A DNA stretch of 64,000 nucleotides, taken from the NCBI GenBank assembly GCA_022695795.1, contig MU404122.1:124001-188000 (forward strand). The letters are read 5' to 3'. Each line of letters begins with the position of its first letter. Position 1 is the stretch's first letter. Below are positions 12,310 through 22,855 of the stretch, piece after piece. The DNA is from Biscogniauxia marginata (Eukaryota > Ascomycota > Sordariomycetes > Xylariales > Xylariaceae). A program made the translations under genes and the position numbers. The notes below the pieces were generated by a model, which ran no database searches, had not been told where the DNA came from, and worked only from the letters and a program-made list of their open reading frames with translations.

Positions 12310-14662
12310 ATATGTCTTATAAGTAAGTAAGTTATATAAATAAGTAAATAAGTTTTTATAATTTTCGTAATTTTAATTATTAAAAAACATTTCCGCGATA
12401 TTAAAATTAATTAATAATTATTATTATTTAAATCATTTTTTTTAGTTTTACGCTTTAAAAACTAAATACCTTTTTTATATTAAATATTTAATTTTTTAAC
12501 GTGTAATTTAAGTTAATTAGTTTATAAATAATATATTTATTATTATTATTATTAAAACGCGTAAAATTATATTTATATGTTTTTTAAAAATAAAAAAAAT
12601 TAAAATATATTAATTTATTTATTTTAAAAATTAATAATATTAATAAAAACTTAAATAACTTATACAATTAAATATACACGACACTATTTAAAAATAAGTT
12701 ATTATAAATTAATAACACTTTATAATATTTCTCGTATAATATTATAAAACAAAATAATAATATATTTATATAATTAATTATTTCCTTTTCGTTTAAATTA
12801 CGTTATCGTGATAATAAACTTTTTATTACGCGAACGCGACGTAAAACGCGTTAAAAAAACTAAATCTTTAATTTCGTATAACGATAAAAATTATTATAAA
12901 CGCGTTTAAATAAATAAATTAATTACTAAAAAACTTTATATGAAAACTTAAATATATATTAAAAATAATTTAAATTAATACGTAAAACAATTATAAAAAT
13001 TTAAAATTTAAATATATATATATATATAATTTTAATAAAATAATTATTTAAATTAATATAATAATAATAAATATAAAATAATATAAATAATTTTAATAAA
13101 CTTAATAAAAAATAAAAAAGTTATAATTATTTAAGTTATTAATATTAATAATTTTATTATATTATTACTTATTATATTAATTAAAAAAACTTTTAACTTT
13201 ATAATATCGCGATAACTTATTATTATTAAAAAATAATAATTAAATAATAAATAAGTTTAATATAAAATTTATAAAATATTTTAATTTTTATATTAAAAAT
13301 CGAATATAAAGCTTTAAATGTTTATTTATTTTATAAAATTCGAAAAATATTATAAAAAACTTAATATTATTATATTTTATATATTTAATTAATTATTATA
13401 TAAATTATAACTATTACGAACCAACCAGGGTAAGCAATCAAATGACAGGGGTACCGTTCCCACTCTTCTCCTGTCCGCACCAGACATGAATCCTGGAAGG
13501 GAAAAGGGACCTATTGTCACGTGATATAAATGAGTGTGGATGAGACTCATCCAAGGGTATCCAACATTGTCACGTGATATGGATAAGTGTGGATGAGACT
13601 GATCTAAAGGTATTTAACATACCAGTTATAAAGAATAAAGAATAAAATGAATAAGTATAAAAAGAACGGTATTTCTCATATATCTAGTTATTTATTCTAG
13701 TTTTTTAGTTATTAATCTAAAACTATAATTACTTATTAACATTATAATAAGAATAATTTAAAATCTCTTAAACTAAATCTTAATTTATTATTACCTTTAA
13801 ATTAAGAAAACTTAATACGTATTTATTTATAAAGTCAGCTAATTAAAAACATATAAGAAGGTTCGTTATAATAACCTTTTAACCTTATATATTTTAATAA
13901 AACATTATTATTATTATATTATAAAAAAAGATTTTTTAATTAACTTTATAAAAATATTTATTATTATAATAACTATTTTAAATATATAAATTAAGTTTTA
14001 TATAAAAAGCGCGTATATCTTTTTTTAACTTTAATATAAATTAAATATTTTAAAAAATTAAAACATTTATAATAACTCATGAAATTTTATTATAATTTAA
14101 TTTTATTATAAATATTTATAATTAATTTATAAAAACTAATTTATTATTAATATATAAAATAACTTTATTATAAAATAAAACTACTTATTTTTAATAAATA
14201 ATATAAAACTAAAAATAAATAATTACAAATAAAAAACATTTAATATAAAAAAATAACTTTATAAATTAAAAAATAATAATTAAATAAAAACGATATAATA
14301 TGTATAATTAAACTAGTTATAATACGTATATTTATATAATAAATAAAAAGATATTTAATAATTTAAATTTCAAAAAGCTATAATTAATTTTATTTATTAT
14401 TAATTTTTTATTTTAATTTTAAAGAGCTTTAACTCAAAAATATAATAAATTAATTAATTTAAATTACACGTTAAAAAACCGAATACTTAATATAAAAAAT
14501 ATTCGGTTTTTAAAGTGTAAAATTAAAAAAGACAATTTAAATAATAATAATTATTAATTAATTCTAATACCGCGTAAATGTTTTTTAATAATTAAAACTA
14601 TAAAAGTTATAAAAACTAATTTACTCGCTTATATAGCTTACTCGCTTATGAAAATTTATTAT
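12310..14662. mobile_element. decayed TIR DNA transposon (~1.9 kb without the LTR inserted in it)
   Basis: The left end reads ATATGTCTTATAAGTAAG with TA just outside, a RIP-altered form of the MITE terminus. Inverted arms of about 200 bp are clear: 12,390-12,520 matches the reverse complement of about 14,465-14,575, including AACATTT(C/A)CGCG and TTAATAATTATTATTATTTAAA. The right end near 14,662 is worn and uncertain by several bases. Subtracting the solo LTR and its duplication (13,407-13,870) leaves about 1.9 kb, a size usual for fungal Tc1/mariner elements. No transposase motif survives, so the superfamily is inferred only from size, TA site and termini. Confidence 0.65.
13412..13870 (+). 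repeat. solo LTR of the gypsy family, TSD ATAAC
   Basis: It runs from TATTACGAACC to GGTTCGTTATA, 459 bp, with perfect flanking ATAAC at 13,407-13,411 and 13,871-13,875. Its first ~200 bp are far less AT-rich than anything around them, whereas its 3' half is decayed like the other copies. It carries a tandem duplication of 53 bp (13,513-13,565 and 13,566-13,618), each unit beginning ATTGTCACGTGATAT. It lies inside the TIR element 12,310-14,662 and is therefore the younger insertion. Confidence 0.93.
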
Positions 14663-15310
14663 TTAATTATTTAATTTAACTTATAAATATTAATTATCGT
14701 TATTTTAATTTTATAACGTTTTATAATATATAAAAAAACTTTTGTGTTAATTATAATTATAATTATTTTACTTTTATATTATTTAATATTATTACGTTTA
14801 AAGCGGTATTTTATAAGTGTTTTTATTTATTTTAAGGTTTTTTATAAATTAAACCTTTTTAAGTTTAAATAAAAATATAAATAAAGTTTCTTTTTTAAAC
14901 AAGTTTTTAATAATTACTTTTAATTTATAAATTTATAATTATTTATATTAAGGTATTTTTATTAGATTTATAAAGGTTTTAACGTTATAATGTTTTAAAA
15001 TTTGGTATTTTAAAAGTATTTATTAAGGTTTATTTTTATTTTTAAATATTTCTATTATAATTATAATTATATAAAGTATAAATAGCTTTTTACGATTATT
15101 TTTTAATAACTCGTTTTGTTATTTAGTATTTATTTAATAATTTAAATTTTTAATAAGTTTTTTATTTTTATTTATTTATAAAATAAAGATAATTAAGTTT
15201 AGTTATTATTTAAAATTATATTAATTACTTAAATAATTTAATCGTTAAAGTTATTTATTTATTATAATTTAAAATTTATAAGTATTTAAACTTATAAATA
15301 TAAATTTATT
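14663..15310. other. AT-rich, RIP-like sequence, nothing recognised
   Basis: The stretch is T-rich on the plus strand, with many short stops in all frames. I could not match it to the gypsy, MITE or TIR sequences in this window. It may be a remnant of a further repeat family. Confidence 0.55.
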
Positions 15311-16225
15311 AACGTACCATATAAGTAAGTATTACGAACCGACCAGGGTAAGTAATCAAATGACAGGGGTACTATTCCCACTGTTCTTGCTTCTACACCG
15401 GACATAAATCCTGGAAGGGAAAACAACCTATTGTCACGTGATATGGATGTGTGTGGATAAAACTTATCTAGCAACATCCAGTGGAAAATAAATATGTATA
15501 AATAAGACTCATTTAAAGGTATCCAACATACCAATTATAGGAAATAAAAAATAAAATAAATAAGTATAAAAAGAATAGTGTTTTTTATATGTCTAGTTAT
15601 TTATTTTAGTTCTTTAGTTATTAATTTAAGATTATAATCACTCCTTAATACTATAATGAGAATACCTTGAAATCTCTCTAACGAACAAGACATAATAAAT
15701 CTCTTAAACTAATCTTAATCCACTATTACCTTTAAATCAAGAAAACCTAGTACGTACTCACCTGTGAAATCAATTGACTAAGAACACACAGGGAGGTTCG
15801 TCACAGCAAGTAAACGAAACAAGCTCGTGAACAAAATGGTTTCCCATATAAAATCGACTTTTTTAAAAATTCATAACTTTATTTATAGAAATCAGAAAAA
15901 TCTCGGACCTTTTTTTTTAATTATATAACTATATAGTTAACTAAAATAAAAATAAAAATAAAAAGTGAAATATATAAAGAAATATATAAAAAGGTTTATA
16001 CGTTTTGTTTTAATTTTAGTTTTTACGTGTTTTCTTTTCGTGTTTTTTACTTTTTACTTTTTTGATTTTACTTTTAATTAAACTATATAATTATATAATA
16101 AAAAAAGGTCCGAGATTTTTACGATTTTTACGCGCAAAGTTATGAATTTTTGAAAAAGTCGATTTTATATAGGAAATTAAGTGGCTTACTCGCTTATGTA
16201 ACCCACTCGCTTATAAGACATGTTA
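15311..16225. mobile_element. second foldback MITE, interrupted by a solo LTR
   Basis: The right arm (about 16,085-16,225) matches the right arm of the 11,706-12,110 MITE and ends CTTATAAGACATGTT. The left arm starts AACGTACCATATAAGTAAG, is broken by the LTR at 15,330-15,805, and resumes at 15,806 with GCAAGTAAACG and then CCCATATAAAATCGAC. Without the LTR and one duplication copy the element is about 434 bp. Near the right end the subterminal word ACTCGCTTA(T) is present twice (16,179-16,213). TA flanks the inner termini as in the other members. Confidence 0.8.
15330..15805 (+). repeat. solo LTR of the gypsy family, TSD GTAAG/GCAAG
   Basis: It runs from TATTACGAACC to GGTTCGTCACA, 476 bp. 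The flanks are GTAAG (15,325-15,329) and GCAAG (15,806-15,810), a 5-bp duplication with one C/T difference as RIP would leave. This is the least decayed LTR of the family here: its 3' end retains ACCTAGTACGTACTCACCTGTG and AACACACAGGGAGG almost unmodified. It contains one CACGTG box near 15,437. Confidence 0.92.
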
Positions 16226-16546
16226 AGCCTTTTAATAAAATTATAATAATAATTAAAAATAACTATATATATATATCTTTAAATATTTAAATAATAATAA
16301 AAAATAAGATATTAAACGGCGAATTTAAGCCTTAATATAAAATAATAAAATAATAAGCGGTTATATAAAATATTAACTTCTTATTTATAAAATTAAAGGC
16401 TTTATAACGCAGTAATTTAATATAAACCTAAGAATATTCTTTTTTTACCTAGAAAGTAACTCTTTTAAGTTTAAATTTAAGGTAAATTAAAATTTCTTTT
16501 ATAATTAATATTTTAAAGGTAAAAACTAACCTTTAAAAAGGAGTAA
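16226..16546. other. AT-rich, RIP-like sequence, nothing recognised
   Basis: No frame or repeat match was found. The final bases AGTAA (16,542-16,546) recur at 16,760-16,764 around the next element. Confidence 0.55.
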
Positions 16547-16759
16547 TATCATGACTTAATAACAAAATAATAAGTAATTACCTCGTTATTATATTTACTA
16601 CTAAATAATAAGGTTTATATAAAGCTTAAAATGCATTTAGCTGTTAAAATAGCTATTAAAGCCATTTTAAATTTTATTTCTTTTTTACCTTTAATATTTT
16701 TGTTAATAAACCAGGAAATTAAGTAATACCTTAAATCCCTTTATGTTGCCGTGATAAAC
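16547..16759. repeat. RIP-decayed copy of a ~220-bp LTR-like element
   Basis: It aligns along its whole length with 54,352-54,571: both share ATATTTACTACTAAA, AATAAGG, GTATTT/GCATTTAGCTG and CACCAGGAAAT/AACCAGGAAAT words in the same order. Differences are mainly C-to-T and G-to-A, as RIP produces. The start TATCATGACTT corresponds to TGTCACGGCTT of the cleaner copy. The recognisable terminus CCGTGATA ends at 16,756, with three more bases before the repeated AGTAA (16,542-16,546 and 16,760-16,764), so the duplication is likely but the exact end is not certain. Confidence 0.75.
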
Positions 16760-18497
16760 AGTAATTAATATATAAAAGTTAATAATCACTTATATTTAAA
16801 CATAACCCTTTTATTTAATTTAAATTAAAAAGTCCTATATATATTTAGTTATAAGTCCGTTTTTATTTAGTTTACCGAAAGTATTTAATAGCTATTAATA
16901 ATAACAAGGAGACTGTTTATATTAAATGAGTATCTTTATATATTCTGTTATCTTAACCTGATGATTTAGTATGAAGCTATGATTAAGGGACTTTGTATAA
17001 CACCTTCCAAGCTGATTTATTGCATGACCTATATCTAAAACCTTGAACTTTCTATGAACTATCTAAGTAACATAGAATCAGATATAAATGCTTATACGAG
17101 GCGATACTACTACCTCATGATGGATCTTTTCTCAGTATCGTATGATTATGGTGACTTGTCTATGTCCATTCATCTTGACCGTCGGCAAAAACTAATGCTT
17201 GCAGAGACGGAGGAGCTTTCACGAGCAATGAATCGAAAACGCCAGGCCAATGAGTTACCTTAGGGATGTTGTAATTGTCTTTGTTTGCCATCCCCCACAA
17301 TTAGGGAGTAGGAACAAATCCCCTAGTTGTATGTACAACCTCAAGCAAACTCTTCGACTATAGTAACACCTCATACTAATGAAAGCTGACCAATTAGCGC
17401 ACTCCACCAGATCAAACGCCACTACGATAACAAGTGTGACCTGGATTCCGGGTTCTTTAACACAATATTAATTTACAACGTGCAACGGTCGCGTCAGAAC
17501 GCTAAACATTACTAAATATGGCCTTGCCCTAGAGAGCTCTGGCTTTCGATGGTTTCAGGGTGAGGGAGGCTAGCAATCTAGGGGTTTGTAAGCTCGCGCC
17601 GCCACTGCTTATACCAGAGAGGTTGCCATGATAGGATCATAATACTACTGATTGATGGACAAAAGTAGCTAAACTTAGTGATCCTACATAAGTTGCTATA
17701 GAATATGCCAAAACACCTCGCAACTTGATACCTCTTGTATTTTAAAGTCCTTTTTAGTAAATGTCTATGCGCCCCAACTGAAAGCGCCAGTGGCATCGAA
17801 ACTATCTCCTGCGAGTCTGTCATGCTGATCACTACCTGTACAACTCTTTATACTTCCTTGCGAATATATATATATACCTACCTAATGTATCTTAATTTAC
17901 CGCAATGTTACACAACGAAGTGGTGGAGGGCGGAAGGAGGTTTCAGTCCTATGGTTCCCTCCCTCCCTTACCTTGACTGGCTGCTTGACAATCAATCCAT
18001 TAGAAAACACGTCGCGGCATAGTTAGAGAGAAGAAACGACAGAGAGAAAGAGAGAAAATTATGATGTGCGAGTAATGGAGACTTGACTGCATGGCGAGAT
18101 TGATGATAAACCGTTGAAACTGGAAAGATAGTTCCTGACGATCGAAAGGCCTGGTCCGTCTAATCCTGCACGCTTTGTCCTTACATAGGAGGTCCAATAT
18201 GAACAACAAATGCCTCTACTTTTACTAAAAGTTGAGTACGGACTTTGCTTGACATTTCATACAAATATATGGGTGTTCCAATAAACTGGTGGCGAAAGAA
18301 CCTAGCATTTCTGGCATTTGTCTTAATTTGAGATTGTCGAGGATTCCAGTGGATTAGCAGCAGGGAAGATGGGAATGGGGTGACTCAGATACAAAAATTT
18401 GGCTATTTCGTCCCTCGTCGTCCTATTTCTTGATCCCATGGTATTACTAGAAACCGTCTGCCGAAGTAGCGTCCCGGTATCTTACAGCTCTGCCAAC
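16760..18497. other. transition from AT-rich block to gene-bearing sequence, no gene supported
   Basis: Base composition rises to ordinary values at about 16,900. Only short open frames (60-95 codons) without domain, splice or start-context support are present. The last few hundred bases should contain the promoter and leader of the GH16 gene. I could not identify a convincing TATA element. Confidence 0.6.
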
Positions 18498-19505
18498 ATG
18501 GCGCGAACACATCGTCTTATCCTCGCCGTGGCGGTACCGCTAGCAATCCTATGCGGTCCTGTATTTAGTATACCCCTTTCGGCCTCCATCTCCAGCGGAG
18601 ATCCATCGTCATGTGACTGCTTTAAGCCGTCCATGTCCTCGACGGCTTATTTCGCGCACCGCAAGTTCTTCGACTTTCGGGACAGGGCCTCCGCCTCCGC
18701 CTCCGCCTCCCTAGGCGCCCTCGCGGTCCCGGAGCCTATAGCCGACCGGGCTGGGGACGCCGCGGCGCCCGTGACGAACTCCTACTTCTCCTCCGCCGAG
18801 TGGACAGACACCTGGAACATCCAGCGCTGGTCCACGGGTGACGGGCTTGTATTCCGGGCCAATTCGGCGAACAACATGTACTTTGCGCGGGATAACAGCA
18901 CGGACGCCGACACGCCCACGTATCTGACCATGCGTACCGTGCGGCAGAGCGACTACCAGTCGACAAGCGAGTTCCAGACCTCCTCGGCACAGTACCAGTT
19001 TCTCTCGCTGCGCATGTATGCGCGGACGCGGGGCTCCCCCGGCGCCGTGACGGCCATGTTCACGTACCGCGGGGGCGAGCCTGTGCAAGAGGCAGATATT
19101 GAAATCCGTACGGAGCGGCCCGAGTCCGAGGTGCAGTACACGAACCAGCCGAGCTACGACGCGCATAACGATGCGGATAATCCAAAGGCCACGCGTATCG
19201 TGGACATGGCGACACCGTGGACTACATGGCAGGAGCACCGGTACGACTGGACCCCTGAGCTGAGCGAGTGGTATGTCGACGGGGCGCGGGTTGCGTCGAT
19301 CTCTTTCCAAGCGCCCATCGACCCGGCCGCGGTGATCTTCAATGTCTGGGGGAATGATGGTGCTTGGAGCGGCAAAATGCCTGCTGGGGGGGCCGCCGAG
19401 ATGGATATCCAGTGGATCGATCTTGCGTACAATAATACGGATGAGCCAGCTGCTAGCTCATCCTGTTCACGCATATGCGTTGTCGACGAGCTCCTCCTAT
19501 CTTAA
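18498..19505 (+). CDS. secreted GH16 family glucanase-like protein
   Basis: This intronless gene encodes 335 residues. Family GH16 enzymes hydrolyse or rearrange beta-glucans, usually in the fungal wall or outside the cell. The catalytic motif EADIE (Glu198, Asp200, Glu202) is complete. An EHRYDWTPELSEWYVDG segment is typical of the GH16 beta-sandwich. The N-terminus has a signal peptide (residues 1-about 24, hydrophobic LILAVAVPLAILCG). It is followed by a CDCF...HRKFFDFR segment and, near the C-terminus, CSRIC, which together resemble the cysteine framing of a fungal GH16 subgroup. I chose the ATG at 18,498 because it puts the signal peptide at the N-terminus; an in-frame ATG at 18,438 would bury it. 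A short Ala/Ser repeat (residues 64-72) is encoded by repeated GCCTCC. The gene lies about 1.7 kb from the RIP block but shows no RIP itself. The exact substrate is unknown. Confidence 0.88.
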   Translation: MARTHRLILAVAVPLAILCGPVFSIPLSASISSGDPSSCDCFKPSMSSTAYFAHRKFFDFRDRASASASASLGALAVPEPIADRAGDAAAPVTNSYFSSAEWTDTWNIQRWSTGDGLVFRANSANNMYFARDNSTDADTPTYLTMRTVRQSDYQSTSEFQTSSAQYQFLSLRMYARTRGSPGAVTAMFTYRGGEPVQEADIEIRTERPESEVQYTNQPSYDAHNDADNPKATRIVDMATPWTTWQEHRYDWTPELSEWYVDGARVASISFQAPIDPAAVIFNVWGNDGAWSGKMPAGGAAEMDIQWIDLAYNNTDEPAASSSCSRICVVDELLLS

Positions 19506-20581
19506 CCCTGGCACTAGATCGTGTTGGGGAATGTACTTATTAGCCCCCGAGGCACGTTCGCATCATCTGTATAAACAGTGCGACTCAAAGTTGGGTTCAC
19601 GTAGTTTACTTTGTATATCCTGTACAGTATATCAATGGTTTTATCGGCCCGTACTCCCGGAGCTTTTAGTTTGTCTCGGCGTTGGTGTATTTTTATGTTC
19701 GTTTCAGAACATCCGCGCGTAGTCCAAATCGTGTTGAATTTCCATGTCTCGTATCACAGTTTTCTTCACGGGGGGTTATTTCGTTTCCATTGCAGTTCGT
19801 ATGGTGATCTGGTGAACTCCGAGCCATATTTGGGATATTCAAATTTAACAGCGATTAGGGAAACGGGGCCGGAGGCGATGATAAAGCGGGCACGGGGCGT
19901 GATTCTGTCCTACACTAGGTTAGTTTTTGTTAATAGAGAATTGCCGAAGAGAATTCTCGAAGAAAAAGACCCCGTCAAGGAATTGTTAACGAGCAAGACA
20001 GAATTCGCCGAGGGCGTGACTCGCATGTTCGAGAACATGAGAGATAACACTAGTAAGCAGGTAGAATGCTACTAAGACTCGAATTGCTTGAATTCATTCC
20101 CCTTAACTTTTGCAACAGTCTCCTTTCCATCATTCAGACATCCGGTCATTCCATTCATTCGTTCAGTCATCCCGTCTCATGAACACGCCTTGATACATAA
20201 AACACGACCACTATACTGCGACATGATAGTTTATCCCGTCGTAGTGAGTGTAAATATAACCATTTCTACAAGTGACACGCCAGACACTCTAAATATGGGT
20301 ATCCGAGATGACGATAGAGAAAGAAAAACTGAAGAGGAAAAGGAAAAGCAGGAGAGCGGCCTCTAGATATAATATATAGAGGAGGTTCGACAATTAAACC
20401 CCAACCAATGATGCAGTGCATAAGCACGTAAGACATTCGTGAGATTTCGTGTCAATGACGTGACTGCACCTCATTTGCTCCCAAGTACACACTCTACCAT
20501 CCCGGATCTTTACTCTTGTATCTTCCGGGAAAAACAAATCCTCGGAGGCGTGAGAAATATGGTCGAACACCTCGGGTTTCT
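19506..20581. other. intergenic, convergent 3' flanks, one unsupported frame
   Basis: This is the space between the convergent GH16 and Zn2Cys6 genes. A plus-strand frame to 20,075 ends with a charged, coding-looking stretch (about 19,918-20,075, containing ELPKRILEEKDPVKELL). It has no clear start, homology or splice sites, so I do not call it a gene; it could be a relic exon. Confidence 0.5.
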
Positions 20582-22855
20582 TCAATCGCCCATGGAGGCC
20601 ATTCCAGCAGTCGGGGCAAATGCTTCGTATTCCTCCTCGCTGCTGTCAATGCTTCCCGGGCTCTGATTTCCGTTGATATCGGCACTGGTAAACTCGCTAT
20701 ATGTTTCTCTTGGAATGCTACCTATGCTCATTGCGAGGAGACTTCGTCGTCGTCTGGCATCGAATTCGATAGTGCTATCGCTGCGGCTTAATTCCGGCTT
20801 CTCGGGCAGCTTTTTCAGTAGACCTGTGGAGATGTCAAGCATTCCCATTGCGAACTCGGTCAACCGGTTGCCTTCACCGGGTTTACTACTGACGCTCAGC
20901 GTCCAGCGATACTCTCCTAGTCTCCGCCGGTACCATTCTGCTTCTTCGCGGCCTGGAGATGTTGCCCATAGGAGAGATCCAAAAGTGCCGATCAGGGCGA
21001 AATTGGTTTTTGATGCGAAGTACCAGAACGATCGCAGGTGCTGGGGTGTCAGGCGGTTGACGAAGTCCATGGCGGATATCAAGCGAGCTTTGGCAGCGCT
21101 TCGGCAGATGTGCTGGACATAAGGGTCAATAGCCTGGGAATCTGAGGCGAGAGATCGGATGATCCGACGATGGAGAGTGATTTCCGTTGCAAAATAAGCC
21201 AGGTGCAGGTATCCGATGCTCGACAATCGAGTCAATGGGACGTTGTTGGTCTGGAATGAAGAATCCATGCGGATGGCGGTCGGTATAGCGGCGTACCATT
21301 CCTTTAGCTTAAGCTGGATAGGTTTTGCGAGGGATAGGACTAGGTGAGTGCCCTGTGGCCCGGCATTGGTGACATTCTGCATGGCCTGGAGCGTGTAGAA
21401 TGTGTCCAGGATCTCGGCGAGGACCTGGGAAAGGTAGATCATCTGGACAAACAGTGTCCTGCCTCTCTCTATGTCCATCTTCCCCTCGACGTCATTTTCA
21501 TCCCATTCGGCCTCTGGGAAATCGTTAGAAACTAGAGGTAGCACAACCCAGTTGGAGCTAATGATATGTGACGGTCGTCCATGAACCAAGGCACCCCATT
21601 TATCTTGCATATACAAGGCCCATGCCAGTCTCTTCCTCAGTCCCTTTTCCCAAGGCGGGATCTTCCAATGTGTACAGTCTAGATGCAGTCCAAGCTCTTG
21701 AGCGATCGCTACTAGTTGGGCGGTCGGGGCCCATTGGTCACCCTCGGGCCTTTGCGAGAGGAGGAGTCCGGCTTGAACGGTCGAAAGTTTCGGCCGCCAC
21801 ATAGCGTCGGCGAGAGAGGACCGGATCAGTCTTTCCAGTTCGCGCACATTCGGTCTCAGGGATCGCGATAGCTCTTCCGAGTAGTCCCACCAGTTGATCG
21901 CGAGGATGTAGACGGCAGCTAATAGCGGTGGTGAGAATTCGCGGTAGTCACGTTCGTACTTCTCATAGAAGACATTCTTCTGAATGATTGGAAACCCAGG
22001 ATGTATGACCTCGAAGTATAGGTCAATCAGCGTGCGGCCGTGGGGGGCTACTAGCCGTTCAATCTCTTCGACATCGTCCACTTGATGTTCGTGACCTGGT
22101 GTAGCGCAATCAGGGAGCATCAAGAAGGTATCAATATCACTGACCTTCCTGAGGGTCCCGCGAGCAAGAAGACTCTCATCCTGGGGATCAAAGGGGGACA
22201 GGTTGATCAAGGATGGCTCAAAATCGGTGGTGGGACCGATGTACTGACTGAACCGATCCTCCTGGAGGCCGAGAGTGCGTTTAAGCAGAGTTGGGCCTCC
22301 GAAGTTAGCCATCTCCTCGATGAAAGAGCTACTAGCGGCAGTGCTTGACAGGCTCGACGGATGCTGCCGTCTTCTTCTGTTATCAAAGCGGCCAGGCGAA
22401 CTATATCGGCCAATGGAATGTCAGATAATAACTCTTCCAAGTCGGGACGAGCCACGCAGCGAAACGATCACGTAAGGTTGGGGGTCACCAGAAGTATTGG
22501 TGAGCACTCACCCTCGCTTTCCACTGCTTTCGTCACCAGAATCCCGCGCTAATTTCCTTTTTCGATGCTGCGGGCTTTGGCTTAACGAGCACTCGATCCC
22601 GCTGGCCTGACAGGAGAGACAGCTTTCCTCATCATCGCCCACCACGCACTTGGACCTCCGGAGCAGGCAACCTTCACAAGGAGATCCGCTCCCGCTCAAG
22701 GCAGAGTCGGAGTCGGCCGAATCATTACCATTCATGCTACTCATAAATGCCTCGTTGCCACCGATATTGCTTCGGTGACGGTTGAAGGCTGACTGTGAAG
22801 GTTTGGGGGCAATAGCGATAGGAGCCGTCCTTGGGACGGAACTTGGGGTGGACAT
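20582..22855 (-). CDS. Zn(II)2Cys6 fungal-specific transcription factor
   Basis: Two exons, 22,855-22,512 and 22,400-20,582, encode 720 residues. The 111-bp intron has GTGAGT, a CTGAC branch site and a TATAG acceptor. The join was chosen because the long second-exon frame has a stop just upstream of that acceptor and the phases agree. The zinc cluster is CX2CX6CX8CX2CX6C (Cys60, 63, 70, 79, 82, 89), followed by basic residues HRKRK. The middle contains the fungal-specific transcription factor domain (about residues 225-420; LYFEVIHPGFPIIQKNVF, PLLAAVYILAINWWDYS). Such proteins bind CGG-type DNA sites in the nucleus. The MANFGGPTLLKRTLGLQ region looks like the TamA/DAL81-type group of nitrogen regulators, but this is from memory and unconfirmed. 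No obvious target cluster adjoins it. Confidence 0.88.

Noticed and set aside
15292..15534. 80-codon minus-strand frame near 15.4 kb
   Set aside because: It falls across the border of a solo LTR; it is open by chance in the less-decayed part of the LTR.
18711..19310. 199-codon open frame on the minus strand opposite the GH16 gene
   Set aside because: It is a shadow of GC-rich coding sequence; the plus strand has the catalytic motif, signal peptide and family landmarks.
20375..20395. Possible extra LTR end (ATATAGAGGAGGTTCGACA) downstream of the Zn2Cys6 gene
   Set aside because: Only about 15 bases resemble the family terminus; the preceding sequence does not match the LTRs and no duplication was found.
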